Origin: Flavobacterium xueshanense
GTDB lineage: Bacteria; Bacteroidota; Bacteroidia; Flavobacteriales; Flavobacteriaceae
DNA: 64,000 nucleotides
Assembly: GCF_900112975.1 (NCBI RefSeq)
Contig: NZ_FONQ01000016.1
Coordinates: forward strand, 22,541-86,540
Direction of reading: 5' to 3'
Below are positions 55,484 through 64,000 of the stretch, piece by piece. The notes below the pieces were generated by a model. It was not told where the DNA came from. It saw only the letters and a program-made list of their open reading frames with translations, and made no database searches. Position numbers and translations under genes: made by a program. Each line of letters begins with the position of its first letter. Position 1 is the stretch's first letter.

Positions 55484-55702
55484 AAAGTTTGGTATGGTTT
55501 GTTAAAATCTTTTAACAACCAAATTTTCAACATTAAATTACTGATTTTTTGTCGTTTTTTATAATTCAATAAGGTTTTCAAAATCTCTTTTCTTACTGTA
55601 AAATCCTTTTGCAATTAAATGATTTTTACTATTTATAAAAGGCGTTTTTGTTTAAAAATGATTAACTTAGTGTATTGTAAATCAATTAAATAAAATAGTA
55701 AA

Positions 55703-56068
55703 ATGGAAAAAAGTAACGACAAATCAGGTTCTGCTAAAGAAAAATCGGACAAGGAAGATAAAAATAAAGTGCCGGATTTTCTTTTGTATCCGCCAAGCGA
55801 GGATATTTATAACCAATTTAAAAAGGAATCGGATATTGATCCGGAAGATATATCTAAAAATAAAGTGCCCGTTGAAATCGATAATGTCAGTAAACTGAAT
55901 GAAAAAGATTTTGAAGAAGATGTTTCGGGTGGTGATTTAGATATTCCGGGCTCTGAATTAGATGATGATCTTGAGGATGTAGGAAGTGAGGATGAAGAAA
56001 ACAACCATTACGGGATTGGAGGGGATAATCATAGTAATCTGGATGAGAATGATGGAAAAAAAAGTTAA
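55703..56068 (+). CDS. Small very acidic protein, function unknown
   Basis: 121 residues with no signal peptide and almost no predicted globular core: Asp/Glu/Ser/Asn-rich (SELDDDLEDVGSEDEENNHYG) with a Lys-rich start (KSNDKSGSAKEKSDKEDKNK). It looks disordered. The frame has an ATG with an A-rich leader and lies 94 bp before the LigD-type phosphoesterase gene on the same strand, so the two may be co-transcribed. Similar acidic small proteins occur near DNA-repair and stress genes in this phylum, but I cannot name the family. Confidence 0.65.
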   Translation: MEKSNDKSGSAKEKSDKEDKNKVPDFLLYPPSEDIYNQFKKESDIDPEDISKNKVPVEIDNVSKLNEKDFEEDVSGGDLDIPGSELDDDLEDVGSEDEENNHYGIGGDNHSNLDENDGKKS

Positions 56069-56162
56069 AACTTTTTAAAAGCTAATTTTTTAAAATGTCG
56101 CTTTTATAAATTTTTATAGGATACGAGTAGCATAAATTTCTCATTCAATTCAATCATATATT

Positions 56163-56735
56163 ATGTCTTTGCATAAATATAACCTAAAGCGCAATTTTGA
56201 TTCTACAACTGAACCCGAAGGGAAAATTGAAAAATCTAAAAAGGAACTTGTTTTCGTGGTACAAAAACATGCGGCTTCCCATTTGCATTATGATTTTCGA
56301 TTGGAAATGAATGGTATGTTAAAAAGTTGGGCGATACCCAAAGGGCCTTCTATGAATCCAGCTGATAAAAGGCTTGCGATTATGGTAGAAGATCATCCCT
56401 ATAGTTACAAGGATTTTGAAGGGACTATTCCAGAGGGAAATTATGGAGCAGGGAAGGTAATCGTTTGGGATAACGGAACGTATACTTTGGCTGAAGAACA
56501 AAATGAACATAAAATTGAAACTATTTTAAAATCTGATTTACAAAAGGGACACCTTAGTTTTATCCTTAAAGGGAAAAAATTAAAAGGGGAATTTGCGTTG
56601 GTAAAATTAAAAACCAAACAGGAAAATACCTGGCTGTTGATAAAGAAAAAGGATGAGTTTGCTATTGAAAGCGATATTTTAGAAGAAAATAAATCGGTGA
56701 TTTCTAATTTGACTTTGGAGGCTTTTGATAAATAA
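56163..56735 (+). CDS. Stand-alone LigD-type 3'-phosphoesterase
   Basis: 190 residues corresponding only to the phosphoesterase domain of bacterial NHEJ ligase LigD. The core FVVQKHAASHLHYDFRLEMNG holds the H-x-H-Y-D-x-R active-site pattern, followed by LKSWAIPKGPSMNP, MVEDHPYSYKDFEGTIPEGNYGAG and a final WLLIKKKDEF. It trims 3'-phosphate or ribonucleotide ends before ligation. No ligase or polymerase domain and no Ku gene are in the window, so it acts alone or with distant partners. Confidence 0.9.
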   Translation: MSLHKYNLKRNFDSTTEPEGKIEKSKKELVFVVQKHAASHLHYDFRLEMNGMLKSWAIPKGPSMNPADKRLAIMVEDHPYSYKDFEGTIPEGNYGAGKVIVWDNGTYTLAEEQNEHKIETILKSDLQKGHLSFILKGKKLKGEFALVKLKTKQENTWLLIKKKDEFAIESDILEENKSVISNLTLEAFDK

Positions 56736-56748
56736 TTTCTAAAATGAT

Positions 56749-56979
56749 AGTTCAATTTTAACCCGTTGGGTGTAATTCAAGTTTCTTTTTTTTAACGCAT
56801 AGAAACATAGTTTTTATGTATTTCCATTGAGAGGTTTTACGCTATCATAGTAAAATATAGCTTTGTTACCCAATAATTGGGCTGTCCTGTTCTTTTTTCT
56901 GTGAATTTATGTGTTTATTTTTAAATTCTTTTCGGAGTTCTTAATTTTAAATAATTGTACCCAACGAGTTCAATTTTAA
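56749..56979. mobile_element. MITE-like element with 13-bp flanking direct repeats
   Basis: The sequence AGTTCAATTTTAA is repeated exactly at 56749-56761 and 56967-56979. Just inside are inverted ends CGTTGGGTGTAATT (56764-56777) and AATTGTACCCAACG (56953-56966), 12 of 14 matching. The body of about 205 bp has no coding capacity and carries an AACGCATAGAAACATAG string. The right-hand repeat contains the stop codon of the RMD1 pseudogene. The reading is a non-autonomous insertion with a target duplication. Confidence 0.55.
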
Positions 56980-57757
56980 TGAAAAAACAAGGCAATTGCA
57001 ATCTTCAGGACAATTAATAATCACAACCCATTCCAGACGAGAACTTTTCCGCACATTTAATACATCCGTAAAAAGGGTAAGATTGTTTTCTACGATTTAT
57101 AGACGGTTATCAAAGTCTTTAAATCTGTTATTACTTTGAAAATTGATTTGTAGATGTCGGTTAAAGAGATTTAGTTCCTCGTTGTCCCACACTAAATTGG
57201 GGACATCCAGAATATATAAATTGTCTACATACTATTTTTTACATTAAGAACTTTACCAATATATTTGATCAAATTGGTTTTTGAAACACGAAGTTTTCCG
57301 TGTTGTTCAAATTCCAAAATATAATGTTTTGAAGATGTAATTAATTCATTAGTCGGAACTTTGTAGTAATATAAGGCTACAAATTGACCAATATTAAGCA
57401 TCACTATACGTAACATGGAAGAATCAATTTGAGGAATAATTACATAATTGTTTTTCTCGATGACTTTTTGCAATTTATCATCAGTCTCAATTCGATATTC
57501 TTCGAAAAAATCTAAATCTACCAAGTTAAAAGCGTAATTTTTTATGTAACAGATTCAATTCGCTTTTGGCGACCGCATCATAATTAGCGAAGACCACGAC
57601 ACTATGGTCAAAAACGTATAAATAACGCTCCGTATCTTACATTGCATAAAAATACTTCGGAAGTCGAACCCGAATGTGCTTCGGCACAAAAATCAGCACG
57701 GAATTTCTTGATATTGAAAGATTCCACAAATTGAACCGCTCGGATTCGAATTTCCAC
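56976..57757 (-). pseudogene. RMD1/YagE (DUF155) family gene, frameshifted
   Basis: Minus-strand frames, joined, give a whole DUF155 protein of about 260 residues: RAVQFVESFNIKKFRADF, then (shifted) ERYLYVFDHSVVVFANYD, then (shifted at an A run, about 57540) NYAFNLVDLDFFEEYRI with SMLRIVMLNIGQFVALYYY and KLRVSKTNLIKYIGKVLN. After another shift (about 57222) come NLYILDVPNLVWDNEEL and NLTLFTDVLNVRKSSRLEW, then a membrane tail with a last shift and the stop at 56976. At least four frameshifts plus internal stops are present. The surviving open piece is 57225-57524 (99 codons). Confidence 0.85.
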
Positions 57758-58178
57758 ACCCAAATGTTTTATCACAAATTTAATAGAAAATCAAGATTGA
57801 TATTGCCAGAATCAATCCAAATGCACAACTATTTACTGTTCTTTTTTGACATTTTTTATGTATTAAGAGTATTCCGAGTGATTATTGAAAGAAATGGGCT
57901 TAAATTTTTCCAAATCGTATAAAAAAAGCGAAAAAATAACGAATAAAATTATTTTTTACTTAAATAACTGATAAATAAATTATTAAACGAATGTTTCTTT
58001 GTAAAAAAATAGTTAAAATATTTGATTGCCGACTTAAAAATGCCGAATTATCGTACTTCGTCGGTAAATATTGTTAATAGTCGATTTAATTTTGTGTTTA
58101 TTTTTGTTTTTCATATTTAAATTTTTAATTTTAGAGCACGAAATAGATTGATTGCTACATATTTAAAAAAATATCAAA
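57758..58178. other. AT-rich spacer upstream of the large T9SS gene
   Basis: About 420 bp with no convincing gene. A plus-strand frame overlapping it (57674-57922) is antisense to the RMD1 remnant and not protein-like. The last 100 bp are extremely T/A-rich and probably hold the promoter of the 58179 gene, but I cannot place -10/-33 boxes with confidence. Confidence 0.5.
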
Positions 58179-61100
58179 TTGGAAAAAAATTACTTAAAGA
58201 AAATACTTCTACTATTAACTTTATTCTCTACTTGTTTACTTTTTTCGCAAAACGATAGCCAAGAAATACATGTCTATTATGGCAACGGAATAGAAATCTT
58301 AAACGGATCAACAGTCGACTTTGGGTCGAGCATAATTGTAGAGTTTACAATAAAAAATATTCCAACAACAAATGGAAATCCTTCCTTAGTTCTTGGCAAT
58401 CCAGAGGTAAGAATTAGTGGTTCTGATTTTATGTTATTGAATAGACCAGGTTTTAACGTTAAAAAAGATAGTCCTTCTACATTTAAAATCAGAAAATTAA
58501 ACACACAATGTGGTTCTTTTACGGGTTCCGTTGTAACAATTTATTCAAACGCAAAGAATTTTCCTGTATTTACTTTCACACTTTCCTACAGTAATAAGCC
58601 CTCTATTTCAGTCTTAGGAGGATCTCCTACGCAAACTGTGCCTAATGGTCAAACTGTAGCCACATCAACAAATGGAACGCTATTTGGAACACAAACTGTA
58701 GGTAATTTTTCTACTAGAAATTACATAATATCAAATACGGGAACGTGTCCTTTGGATTTGGGTGCACTTACTTGTTTTGGATATAATCCTTTAACAGGAG
58801 TACAGTCTACTGACTTTGCTATTATAGTCGCTCCCACGCCATATCCCCCAACTGGTGCTGCGGCAAGTAATATTATTCAGCCAGGAGCCACGTCCTATTT
58901 TGTGATTAGATTTTTACCCATCTCTCCTGGAACAAAGTATGCTATAATTAGTATTCCAAGCAATGATGCTACTAAAAATCCTTATACTTTTGTTGTAAGT
59001 GGGGAAGGTTACAACCCTAATGTTAATGGACCTGGTGGTGGTAATCCAGACTTTAGATTATGGCTAAAGGCAAACAGAGGTATATCGGTTCCACTTGGCG
59101 TTCCTGAAAATTACGCTAATCCAATACCTGTTGAGACATGGAGAGACTTAGGTTCAACTGGAAAAGATGCTAGCCAAAGTACCCTAGCAAATCGACCATA
59201 TTATTATGATAATGTGAGCAATAACATCAATTACAATCCGGTTGTAAAATTCCAAAATAATGCAACAATGAATCAATTTATGTATAATACTGATAATGGA
59301 TATTATACGCATGAAACATTTGTAGTTGTACAACCAGATGTTACTATTGATGGATCGATTTTGCCTATGACAATTATTTCAGGTACTTCTGCCGCAAAAC
59401 CAGCTACTCTTGGCGATCCATATCCGCTCATCGCTGGAGAGCATACAGGAATCGGTTTTGGAAATTTCACTTCACGTTATGCAGATGAGCGACTTTGGTT
59501 TAGTCAGTGGCAGGATAACGTAGGTAATCATTATAGCGTAGCAGAAAGTGCGGCCGACTATTCCATTGCTGGGATAGTTAACACTAGAAACAAAACTACG
59601 ACAGCAAGTAATGGAGTCGAGATGCTTTTCAATACCAATTTAATCGGAAGCGCAACAACCAATACAACCTATGCAAACCTTGGCTATACAGACACCAGCA
59701 TTACACCAAATTTATTCAAAGGGACGCCGTATAATATAGGGAGAAACATCAATAGCGCTGTTGCAAATGGTAATTTAAATGGAAGAGTTGCAGAAATCAT
59801 TTCATATGCTTCTCGAGTACTTGATGGGAATAGACCTAAGATAGAATCCTATTTGGCCATTAAATACGGAATTACATTAGGTGTTAATGGTACTAGTATT
59901 AATTATTTAGATTCTGCAGGAAACATAATTTGGAATACAGCTACCAATGCGGGATACAACTATAATATAGCAGGAATTGGTAAAGACGTCGCATCAGATT
60001 TATATCAAAAACAATCAAAAAGTAGTAATGATGTGAATGCAGTTACTATTGGTCTAGGAGTTATTGCTACAACTAACATTGCTAATATCAACGAGTTCAA
60101 AAAAGACCGTGATTTCTTAATGTGGGGTTCTAATAATGGTACTTTTGCCATAGCAGGAAGCAATACAGTGACCATTGCTTCAGGAATTACAACAACTTTT
60201 AACCGCATTAATAAAAAATGGAAAATTGTAGAAACTAAAAGTGATGTTGATGGTGACGTAGGGAATGTTTTTGTAGGAATACCTGAAACTGCTTTTTCTG
60301 GTTTACCTAAAGCAGCAACAGAGGAATACGTTTTAATTGTTGCCGACAACCCTAATTTTGCAGATTCAGATATTATTGATGTGATCCCATTAAAAATTAA
60401 TAAAGATGTTTATGGCAGTCCTATATTAGATAAGCAAAATAGTGCAAGTTATCAAACGTGGTATGATTTTGACGGTACCAAGTATTTTACATTTGGTGTG
60501 GCGCAAAGAAAGGAAGTTAAAGAATTAGTAAATAGTACAGGTAGTACCACTGATAAAGATTTTTTAGTGGGAGAATATGCATTAAACCTTAAAAGTGGAA
60601 CTTTCACAGTAGGCTGCTGGATTAGGAATGACGGAGCCAGCACTGCTTACAGGACCATTTTTGGAAAAGGGAATGAGTTGCAAATTAGATTAAATGCTGC
60701 ACATAAGGTTGAGGCTTCCTGGGATGGTGTTACGCAATTTACCTCGGTAACGGCTGTGGCTGATGGCAAATGGCATTATGTTGTTGCAGTTTACTTCTAT
60801 GGCGCAGCAGATTTATATATTGATGGAGTAAAAGACAATGCCGTTTTAAATTTGCAAAATCCTTCTCCTAATTTTAACAGATTTTCCGTAGGTGCATTGT
60901 ATGTAGACAAAAACAATATCATAAATCCATTTCTAGGAGAAATTGATCAAATAAATATTTGGGATATGGCATTAACTGCGAATCAAATAAATTACTTGAT
61001 GAACCAGGAGATGGAAAAATATACAGATGGCAAAGTGAGCGGTAAAGTATTACCACAAAGCATTACTAAAAATGAATTAAAAGCGGTTGATTGGTCATTG

Positions 61101-63152
61101 CTTGTAGCTTATTACGATTTTAATGCTTTCTATGGTACAACTGTTGAGGGATTAACAGATGATCGCAATTTTCTTCGAATTAAATATTTAAACAAAAACA
61201 AGCAGCTTTTAAATACCCAAACAGCACCGCTGCCCTACGAAACTGTTGCTGACGGAGAGTGGAATGGAACTAATTCAACAATGTGGAAAAATGGTGCTAT
61301 TCAAACTATTCCCAATGCTGTATCTATAGTTCCTGGTGGTTTAACAGTAAATGGAAACATAGTTAAAATTAAAAACAACGTGACTTCAGTAGGAAATAAA
61401 ACTGTTTTAGGATTGTTTGTGGAAGGTACTGATGCCACAACTTATAAAACGTTAACAGCAAATAATAACACTAAGGTACAAGTTTCCCATTATTTAAAAT
61501 TAGATGGTTTAATTGACTTAAAAGGACGTTCTCAATTAGTGCAGACGCTCAATAGTGAACTAGATGTTACAAGTAAAGGTTTTATAAAAAGAGACCAGCA
61601 AGGTACTGTTAATAAATATAATTATAATTATTGGTCATCTCCCGTAGGACCTATAAATGCTACTACTAACAATAATGCATATACTGTAAATGCTGTGTTT
61701 AAAAATGGGACTACAACAACTCCTACAAATATTAATTGGGTAAGTGGATTTGACGGAAGTACTGCACCTTTCGGTTTAGCAAGATATTGGCTTTATAAAT
61801 TTCAAAATGGATTAGAATATGCCGATTGGAAACGTTTTGATGAAATCGTCGATCCAATTCTTCCTTCTCAAGGATTTACTTTAAAAGGAGCTGGAGCAGC
61901 CGATCCAAATAATTTAATAACTCAAAATTACACCTTTGTAGGAAAACCCTATAATGGGCTTATTAATGGTAATTCTGTTTTGGAGGATAACTTATTTTTG
62001 GTAGGAAATCCATATCCTTCGGCTTTAGACGCCTATAAATTTATAAATGATAATATCAACATTATTGATGGCGAAATTACCGGTGAACTTTATTTTTGGC
62101 AACATGCTCCAGAAAACAATACACACTTTGTCTCTGGATATACAGGTGGTTATTCTACTTTAACTTTAACTGGAGGAACACTTCCTGCGGCTCCAATCGG
62201 AATTACTGGTCTGGGAACAAGTAATAAAATATCATACCAATATATCCCTGTTGGTCAAGGATTTTTTGTAGTAGGAAAACTAGGAATTGTTGGAGCTGTA
62301 CCAATTATATTTAATAATAATCAACGGGCTTTTGTTAAGGAAAATGATGTTGACGATTTGCCTGCGCCAATTTCCAATACATTATTTAAAATGGTGCCAA
62401 AAAAGAAATATGAAACAGCTATTATTGACCACTTCAAAGACAATAGTAATGATGTGGTTTATAATAATTATAACACAAAAATCAGGTTAGGTTTTAATAC
62501 AGCAAATAATTATCACAGACAATTATTAATTGGGTTCATGGATGATTTAGCGACTGATGGAGTAGATAGAGGTTATGATGGTTATCAGATTGACACACAA
62601 AAAAATGATTTATATTTTTTAATTGATAATTCCGAATATACTATTCAAGGTGTTGGTTCATTTGATGTTAATAAATCGTATCCTTTAGGAGTAAAAACAG
62701 ATACAATAGGTAACGTTCAGTTTGTCGTTGATACTGCAGAATTCTTACCTGCAAATCAAAATATATACATACACGATAAGGAAACTTCAATTTACTATGA
62801 TATTACTAAAAACCCTGCAACTGTTAATTTATCCGCAGGAACTTATAATACTCGTTTTGAATTAACTTTTCAAACGGACAAAGCACTTGGAATAGGCGAG
62901 AATGAATTGCTGGAATCAATGATAATAGTTTACAATAATGAAATCAAAAAGAAATTATTTATTACAAAAAATCAATCAATAGATATTAAAGAAGTTTCAA
63001 TTTACAATATTGTTGGTCAACAACTAAGTACTTTCAAAAAATTGGCAGATGGTAATACAATAGAAATTCCGTTTAATGTACAAAGTGGTGTTTACTTAAT
63101 AAAAATAATTACTGATAAAGGTGTGGTCAGTAAAAAAATAATAAAGCAATAG
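58179..63152 (+). CDS. 1657-residue T9SS-exported protein with choice-of-anchor D-like, LamG and sorting domains
   Basis: A TTG start codon is used: an in-frame stop lies five codons upstream, there is no ATG, and the signal peptide (LKKILLLLTLFSTCLLFSQ) begins at once. Domains: a choice-of-anchor-D/ASPM-like beta domain (about 165-285, GNFSTRNYIISNTGTCPLDLG), a long region (about 290-600) opening DFRLWLKANRGISVPLG with 'GRVAEIISYASRV', a LamG-like jelly roll (about 795-950, FTVGCWIRND, ADGKWHYVVAVYF, LGEIDQINIWDMAL), a beta-rich stretch with SSPVGPI and VGNPYPSALDA, and a C-terminal type IX sorting domain (VSIYNIVGQQLSTF, GVYLIKIITDKG, KKIIKQ). It is secreted and surface-anchored, probably an adhesin or glycan binder. 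Function unproven. Confidence 0.9.
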   Translation: MEKNYLKKILLLLTLFSTCLLFSQNDSQEIHVYYGNGIEILNGSTVDFGSSIIVEFTIKNIPTTNGNPSLVLGNPEVRISGSDFMLLNRPGFNVKKDSPSTFKIRKLNTQCGSFTGSVVTIYSNAKNFPVFTFTLSYSNKPSISVLGGSPTQTVPNGQTVATSTNGTLFGTQTVGNFSTRNYIISNTGTCPLDLGALTCFGYNPLTGVQSTDFAIIVAPTPYPPTGAAASNIIQPGATSYFVIRFLPISPGTKYAIISIPSNDATKNPYTFVVSGEGYNPNVNGPGGGNPDFRLWLKANRGISVPLGVPENYANPIPVETWRDLGSTGKDASQSTLANRPYYYDNVSNNINYNPVVKFQNNATMNQFMYNTDNGYYTHETFVVVQPDVTIDGSILPMTIISGTSAAKPATLGDPYPLIAGEHTGIGFGNFTSRYADERLWFSQWQDNVGNHYSVAESAADYSIAGIVNTRNKTTTASNGVEMLFNTNLIGSATTNTTYANLGYTDTSITPNLFKGTPYNIGRNINSAVANGNLNGRVAEIISYASRVLDGNRPKIESYLAIKYGITLGVNGTSINYLDSAGNIIWNTATNAGYNYNIAGIGKDVASDLYQKQSKSSNDVNAVTIGLGVIATTNIANINEFKKDRDFLMWGSNNGTFAIAGSNTVTIASGITTTFNRINKKWKIVETKSDVDGDVGNVFVGIPETAFSGLPKAATEEYVLIVADNPNFADSDIIDVIPLKINKDVYGSPILDKQNSASYQTWYDFDGTKYFTFGVAQRKEVKELVNSTGSTTDKDFLVGEYALNLKSGTFTVGCWIRNDGASTAYRTIFGKGNELQIRLNAAHKVEASWDGVTQFTSVTAVADGKWHYVVAVYFYGAADLYIDGVKDNAVLNLQNPSPNFNRFSVGALYVDKNNIINPFLGEIDQINIWDMALTANQINYLMNQEMEKYTDGKVSGKVLPQSITKNELKAVDWSLLVAYYDFNAFYGTTVEGLTDDRNFLRIKYLNKNKQLLNTQTAPLPYETVADGEWNGTNSTMWKNGAIQTIPNAVSIVPGGLTVNGNIVKIKNNVTSVGNKTVLGLFVEGTDATTYKTLTANNNTKVQVSHYLKLDGLIDLKGRSQLVQTLNSELDVTSKGFIKRDQQGTVNKYNYNYWSSPVGPINATTNNNAYTVNAVFKNGTTTTPTNINWVSGFDGSTAPFGLARYWLYKFQNGLEYADWKRFDEIVDPILPSQGFTLKGAGAADPNNLITQNYTFVGKPYNGLINGNSVLEDNLFLVGNPYPSALDAYKFINDNINIIDGEITGELYFWQHAPENNTHFVSGYTGGYSTLTLTGGTLPAAPIGITGLGTSNKISYQYIPVGQGFFVVGKLGIVGAVPIIFNNNQRAFVKENDVDDLPAPISNTLFKMVPKKKYETAIIDHFKDNSNDVVYNNYNTKIRLGFNTANNYHRQLLIGFMDDLATDGVDRGYDGYQIDTQKNDLYFLIDNSEYTIQGVGSFDVNKSYPLGVKTDTIGNVQFVVDTAEFLPANQNIYIHDKETSIYYDITKNPATVNLSAGTYNTRFELTFQTDKALGIGENELLESMIIVYNNEIKKKLFITKNQSIDIKEVSIYNIVGQQLSTFKKLADGNTIEIPFNVQSGVYLIKIITDKGVVSKKIIKQ

Positions 63153-63668
63153 TGGCTTTTAAAATGATATTCAATAAATTCGAAAACCAGGAAATTAGTT
63201 CATGACAAGTATCGAAAGAGATATATTCAACTATTTTTTTAAGATTAAGATTTTTTGCCACGAACGCCATTAGCTATAAAATCACTTCCACACGATATAT
63301 TATGATACCTTATATATAGGAGTGAAAAAGGAATAGCACAATTTAGCACTATATATGGTATGGGAAACAACCATTAGTTAGTTTATCATGTGTTTGAATA
63401 ATGGCACGAAAGTGACTTCTAAAGGAGGCAAAGGGTAGTGATGAGCTATAAATAATGCAATAATTCGTGAATTCATCAAGATTTTATAAATAGGAACGGA
63501 TAGTTAAAAGCTATCTGTCCGCAATGGGATTGGCGATTTTGAAGTACAAATGGCTTTATCGGGTGTTTGATTGTAGTTTTGTTTAAAAAACTTCTACCTT
63601 CAAAAAACGTGATATCAGACAGTTAAAGATAAAGTTAAGAAAAGGTCAAAAAAAAGCGTTAAAAAAGC
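63153..63668. other. Spacer without a recognised gene
   Basis: No reading frame that looks protein-like on either strand. It contains the string TTTTTTGCCACGAA (63251-63264), also at 10303, and an ATTCGTGAATTC stretch near 63466. A few minus-strand residues near 63560 (IANPIADR) are faintly transposase-like but too short to call. Confidence 0.5.
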
Positions 63669-63698
63669 TTGTAAAAGCGAATAAAGGGTGTAGTTTTG
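63669..63698 (+). promoter_or_regulatory. Tandem promoter P1 (probably rRNA)
   Basis: TTG (63669-63671), a 19-bp spacer and TAGTTTTG (63691-63698), followed by CACCCGC. Confidence 0.7.
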
Positions 63699-63789
63699 CA
63701 CCCGCAATGACGCAGACGTTCATTAAAATACTGGCAAGTAAAACGAATCAAAGAAGAAAATTTATTTTCTAAAAAAGATTCTGAAAAGC

Positions 63790-63820
63790 TTGTGAGATTA
63801 GAAAACGGATGTTACATTTG
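63790..63820 (+). promoter_or_regulatory. Tandem promoter P2 (probably rRNA)
   Basis: TTG (63790-63792), a 20-bp spacer and TACATTTG (63813-63820), followed by CACCCCGC. Confidence 0.7.
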
Positions 63821-63914
63821 CACCCCGCAAAACGCGCAACGTTCCTTGAAAGATTGATAAGAAAAAGCGAAGAAAAAGAGATAAAATATTTCTTAAAAAA
63901 AATTCAAAATTTTC

Positions 63915-63945
63915 TTGCCAGTTGAAAAAAGAAGTTGTACTTTTG
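63915..63945 (+). promoter_or_regulatory. Tandem promoter P3 (probably rRNA)
   Basis: TTG (63915-63917), a 20-bp spacer and TACTTTTG (63938-63945), followed by CACCCGC. The window stops 55 bp later, before any rRNA sequence. Confidence 0.7.
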
Positions 63946-64000
63946 CACCCGCTTCGAGAAACACTTTAACGAGTGTTAAACGAGAGGAGAAACAAGAAAG

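Noticed and set aside
57674..57922. 82-codon plus-strand frame
   Set aside because: It is antisense to the N-terminal part of the RMD1 remnant, runs into AT-rich spacer and is not protein-like.
63480..63600. Transposase remnant near the window end
   Set aside because: Only about eight residues (IANPIADR) look familiar, with stops on both sides, which is too little evidence.
1..64000. CRISPR arrays, prophage or defence islands
   Set aside because: No evenly spaced direct repeats, no cas, capsid, integrase or restriction-type gene was found on either strand.

Overview
The window comes from a low-GC Bacteroidota chromosome, most likely Flavobacterium or a close relative. Supporting signs are a SusC/SusD pair, two secreted proteins with type IX secretion (T9SS) C-terminal sorting domains, the menaquinone and bacillithiol gene neighbourhood, the near absence of Shine-Dalgarno sites, and promoters of the Bacteroidetes form TTG-N19/20-TAnnTTTG. 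Species cannot be named from the sequence alone.

Layout. 0-10 kb: a small META-domain protein, then a fatty-acid beta-oxidation operon on the minus strand (MarR regulator, FadB-type multienzyme, thiolase, acyl-CoA dehydrogenase), followed by an acyl-CoA synthetase paired with a prolyl-aminopeptidase-like hydrolase. 10-11.3 kb: gene-free but rich in hairpins. 11.3-15 kb: single-chain purL. 15-21.4 kb: a scarred region with a broken duplicate of a secreted endonuclease I gene, a FAD/Rieske oxidoreductase, a dead IS1595-type transposase and the intact nuclease. 21.6-28.6 kb: a beta-helix lipoprotein, menaquinone thioesterase and isochorismate synthase, bshB1, tRNA-His, an orphan PAS histidine kinase and an M28 peptidase. 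28.6-29.6 kb: a DUF3667 gene killed by three in-frame stops. 29.7-36.7 kb: dienelactone hydrolase, penicillin-acylase-family Ntn hydrolase, exported cyanophycinase, an Lrp regulator, and divergently ornithine aminotransferase and arginase. 36.7-41.2 kb: SusD/SusC. 41.6-46.5 kb: DUF389 membrane protein and a five-gene arsenic operon. 46.7-50.3 kb: alcohol dehydrogenase, a small unknown protein and a CoA-transferase. 50.5-55.5 kb: AraC regulator with a TolC/HlyD/MFS tripartite efflux set. 55.7-58 kb: acidic small protein, stand-alone LigD-type 3'-phosphoesterase, a MITE-like insertion and a decayed RMD1/DUF155 gene. 58.2-63.2 kb: a 1657-residue T9SS cargo. 63.6-64 kb: three tandem strong promoters that run off the window, probably in front of an rRNA operon.

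Functional groups. Acyl-CoA synthetase and the fad operon together activate and oxidise fatty acids. The cyanophycinase, arginase and ornithine aminotransferase genes sit around one Lrp regulator and could turn Asp-Arg polymer or arginine into glutamate semialdehyde. The ars genes form a complete As(V) reduction and As(III) export unit, with a palindrome lying over the promoter.

Most notable beyond ordinary genes: two copies of a structured intergenic repeat (6811-6902 and 27472-27589) that share conserved single-stranded blocks, have different hairpins and show two compensatory base-pair changes in the closing stem. There is also a concentration of decayed genes (five pseudogenes or remnants with identifiable lesions) and a MITE-like element with 13-bp direct repeats. 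I see no CRISPR array, prophage or recognisable defence system.
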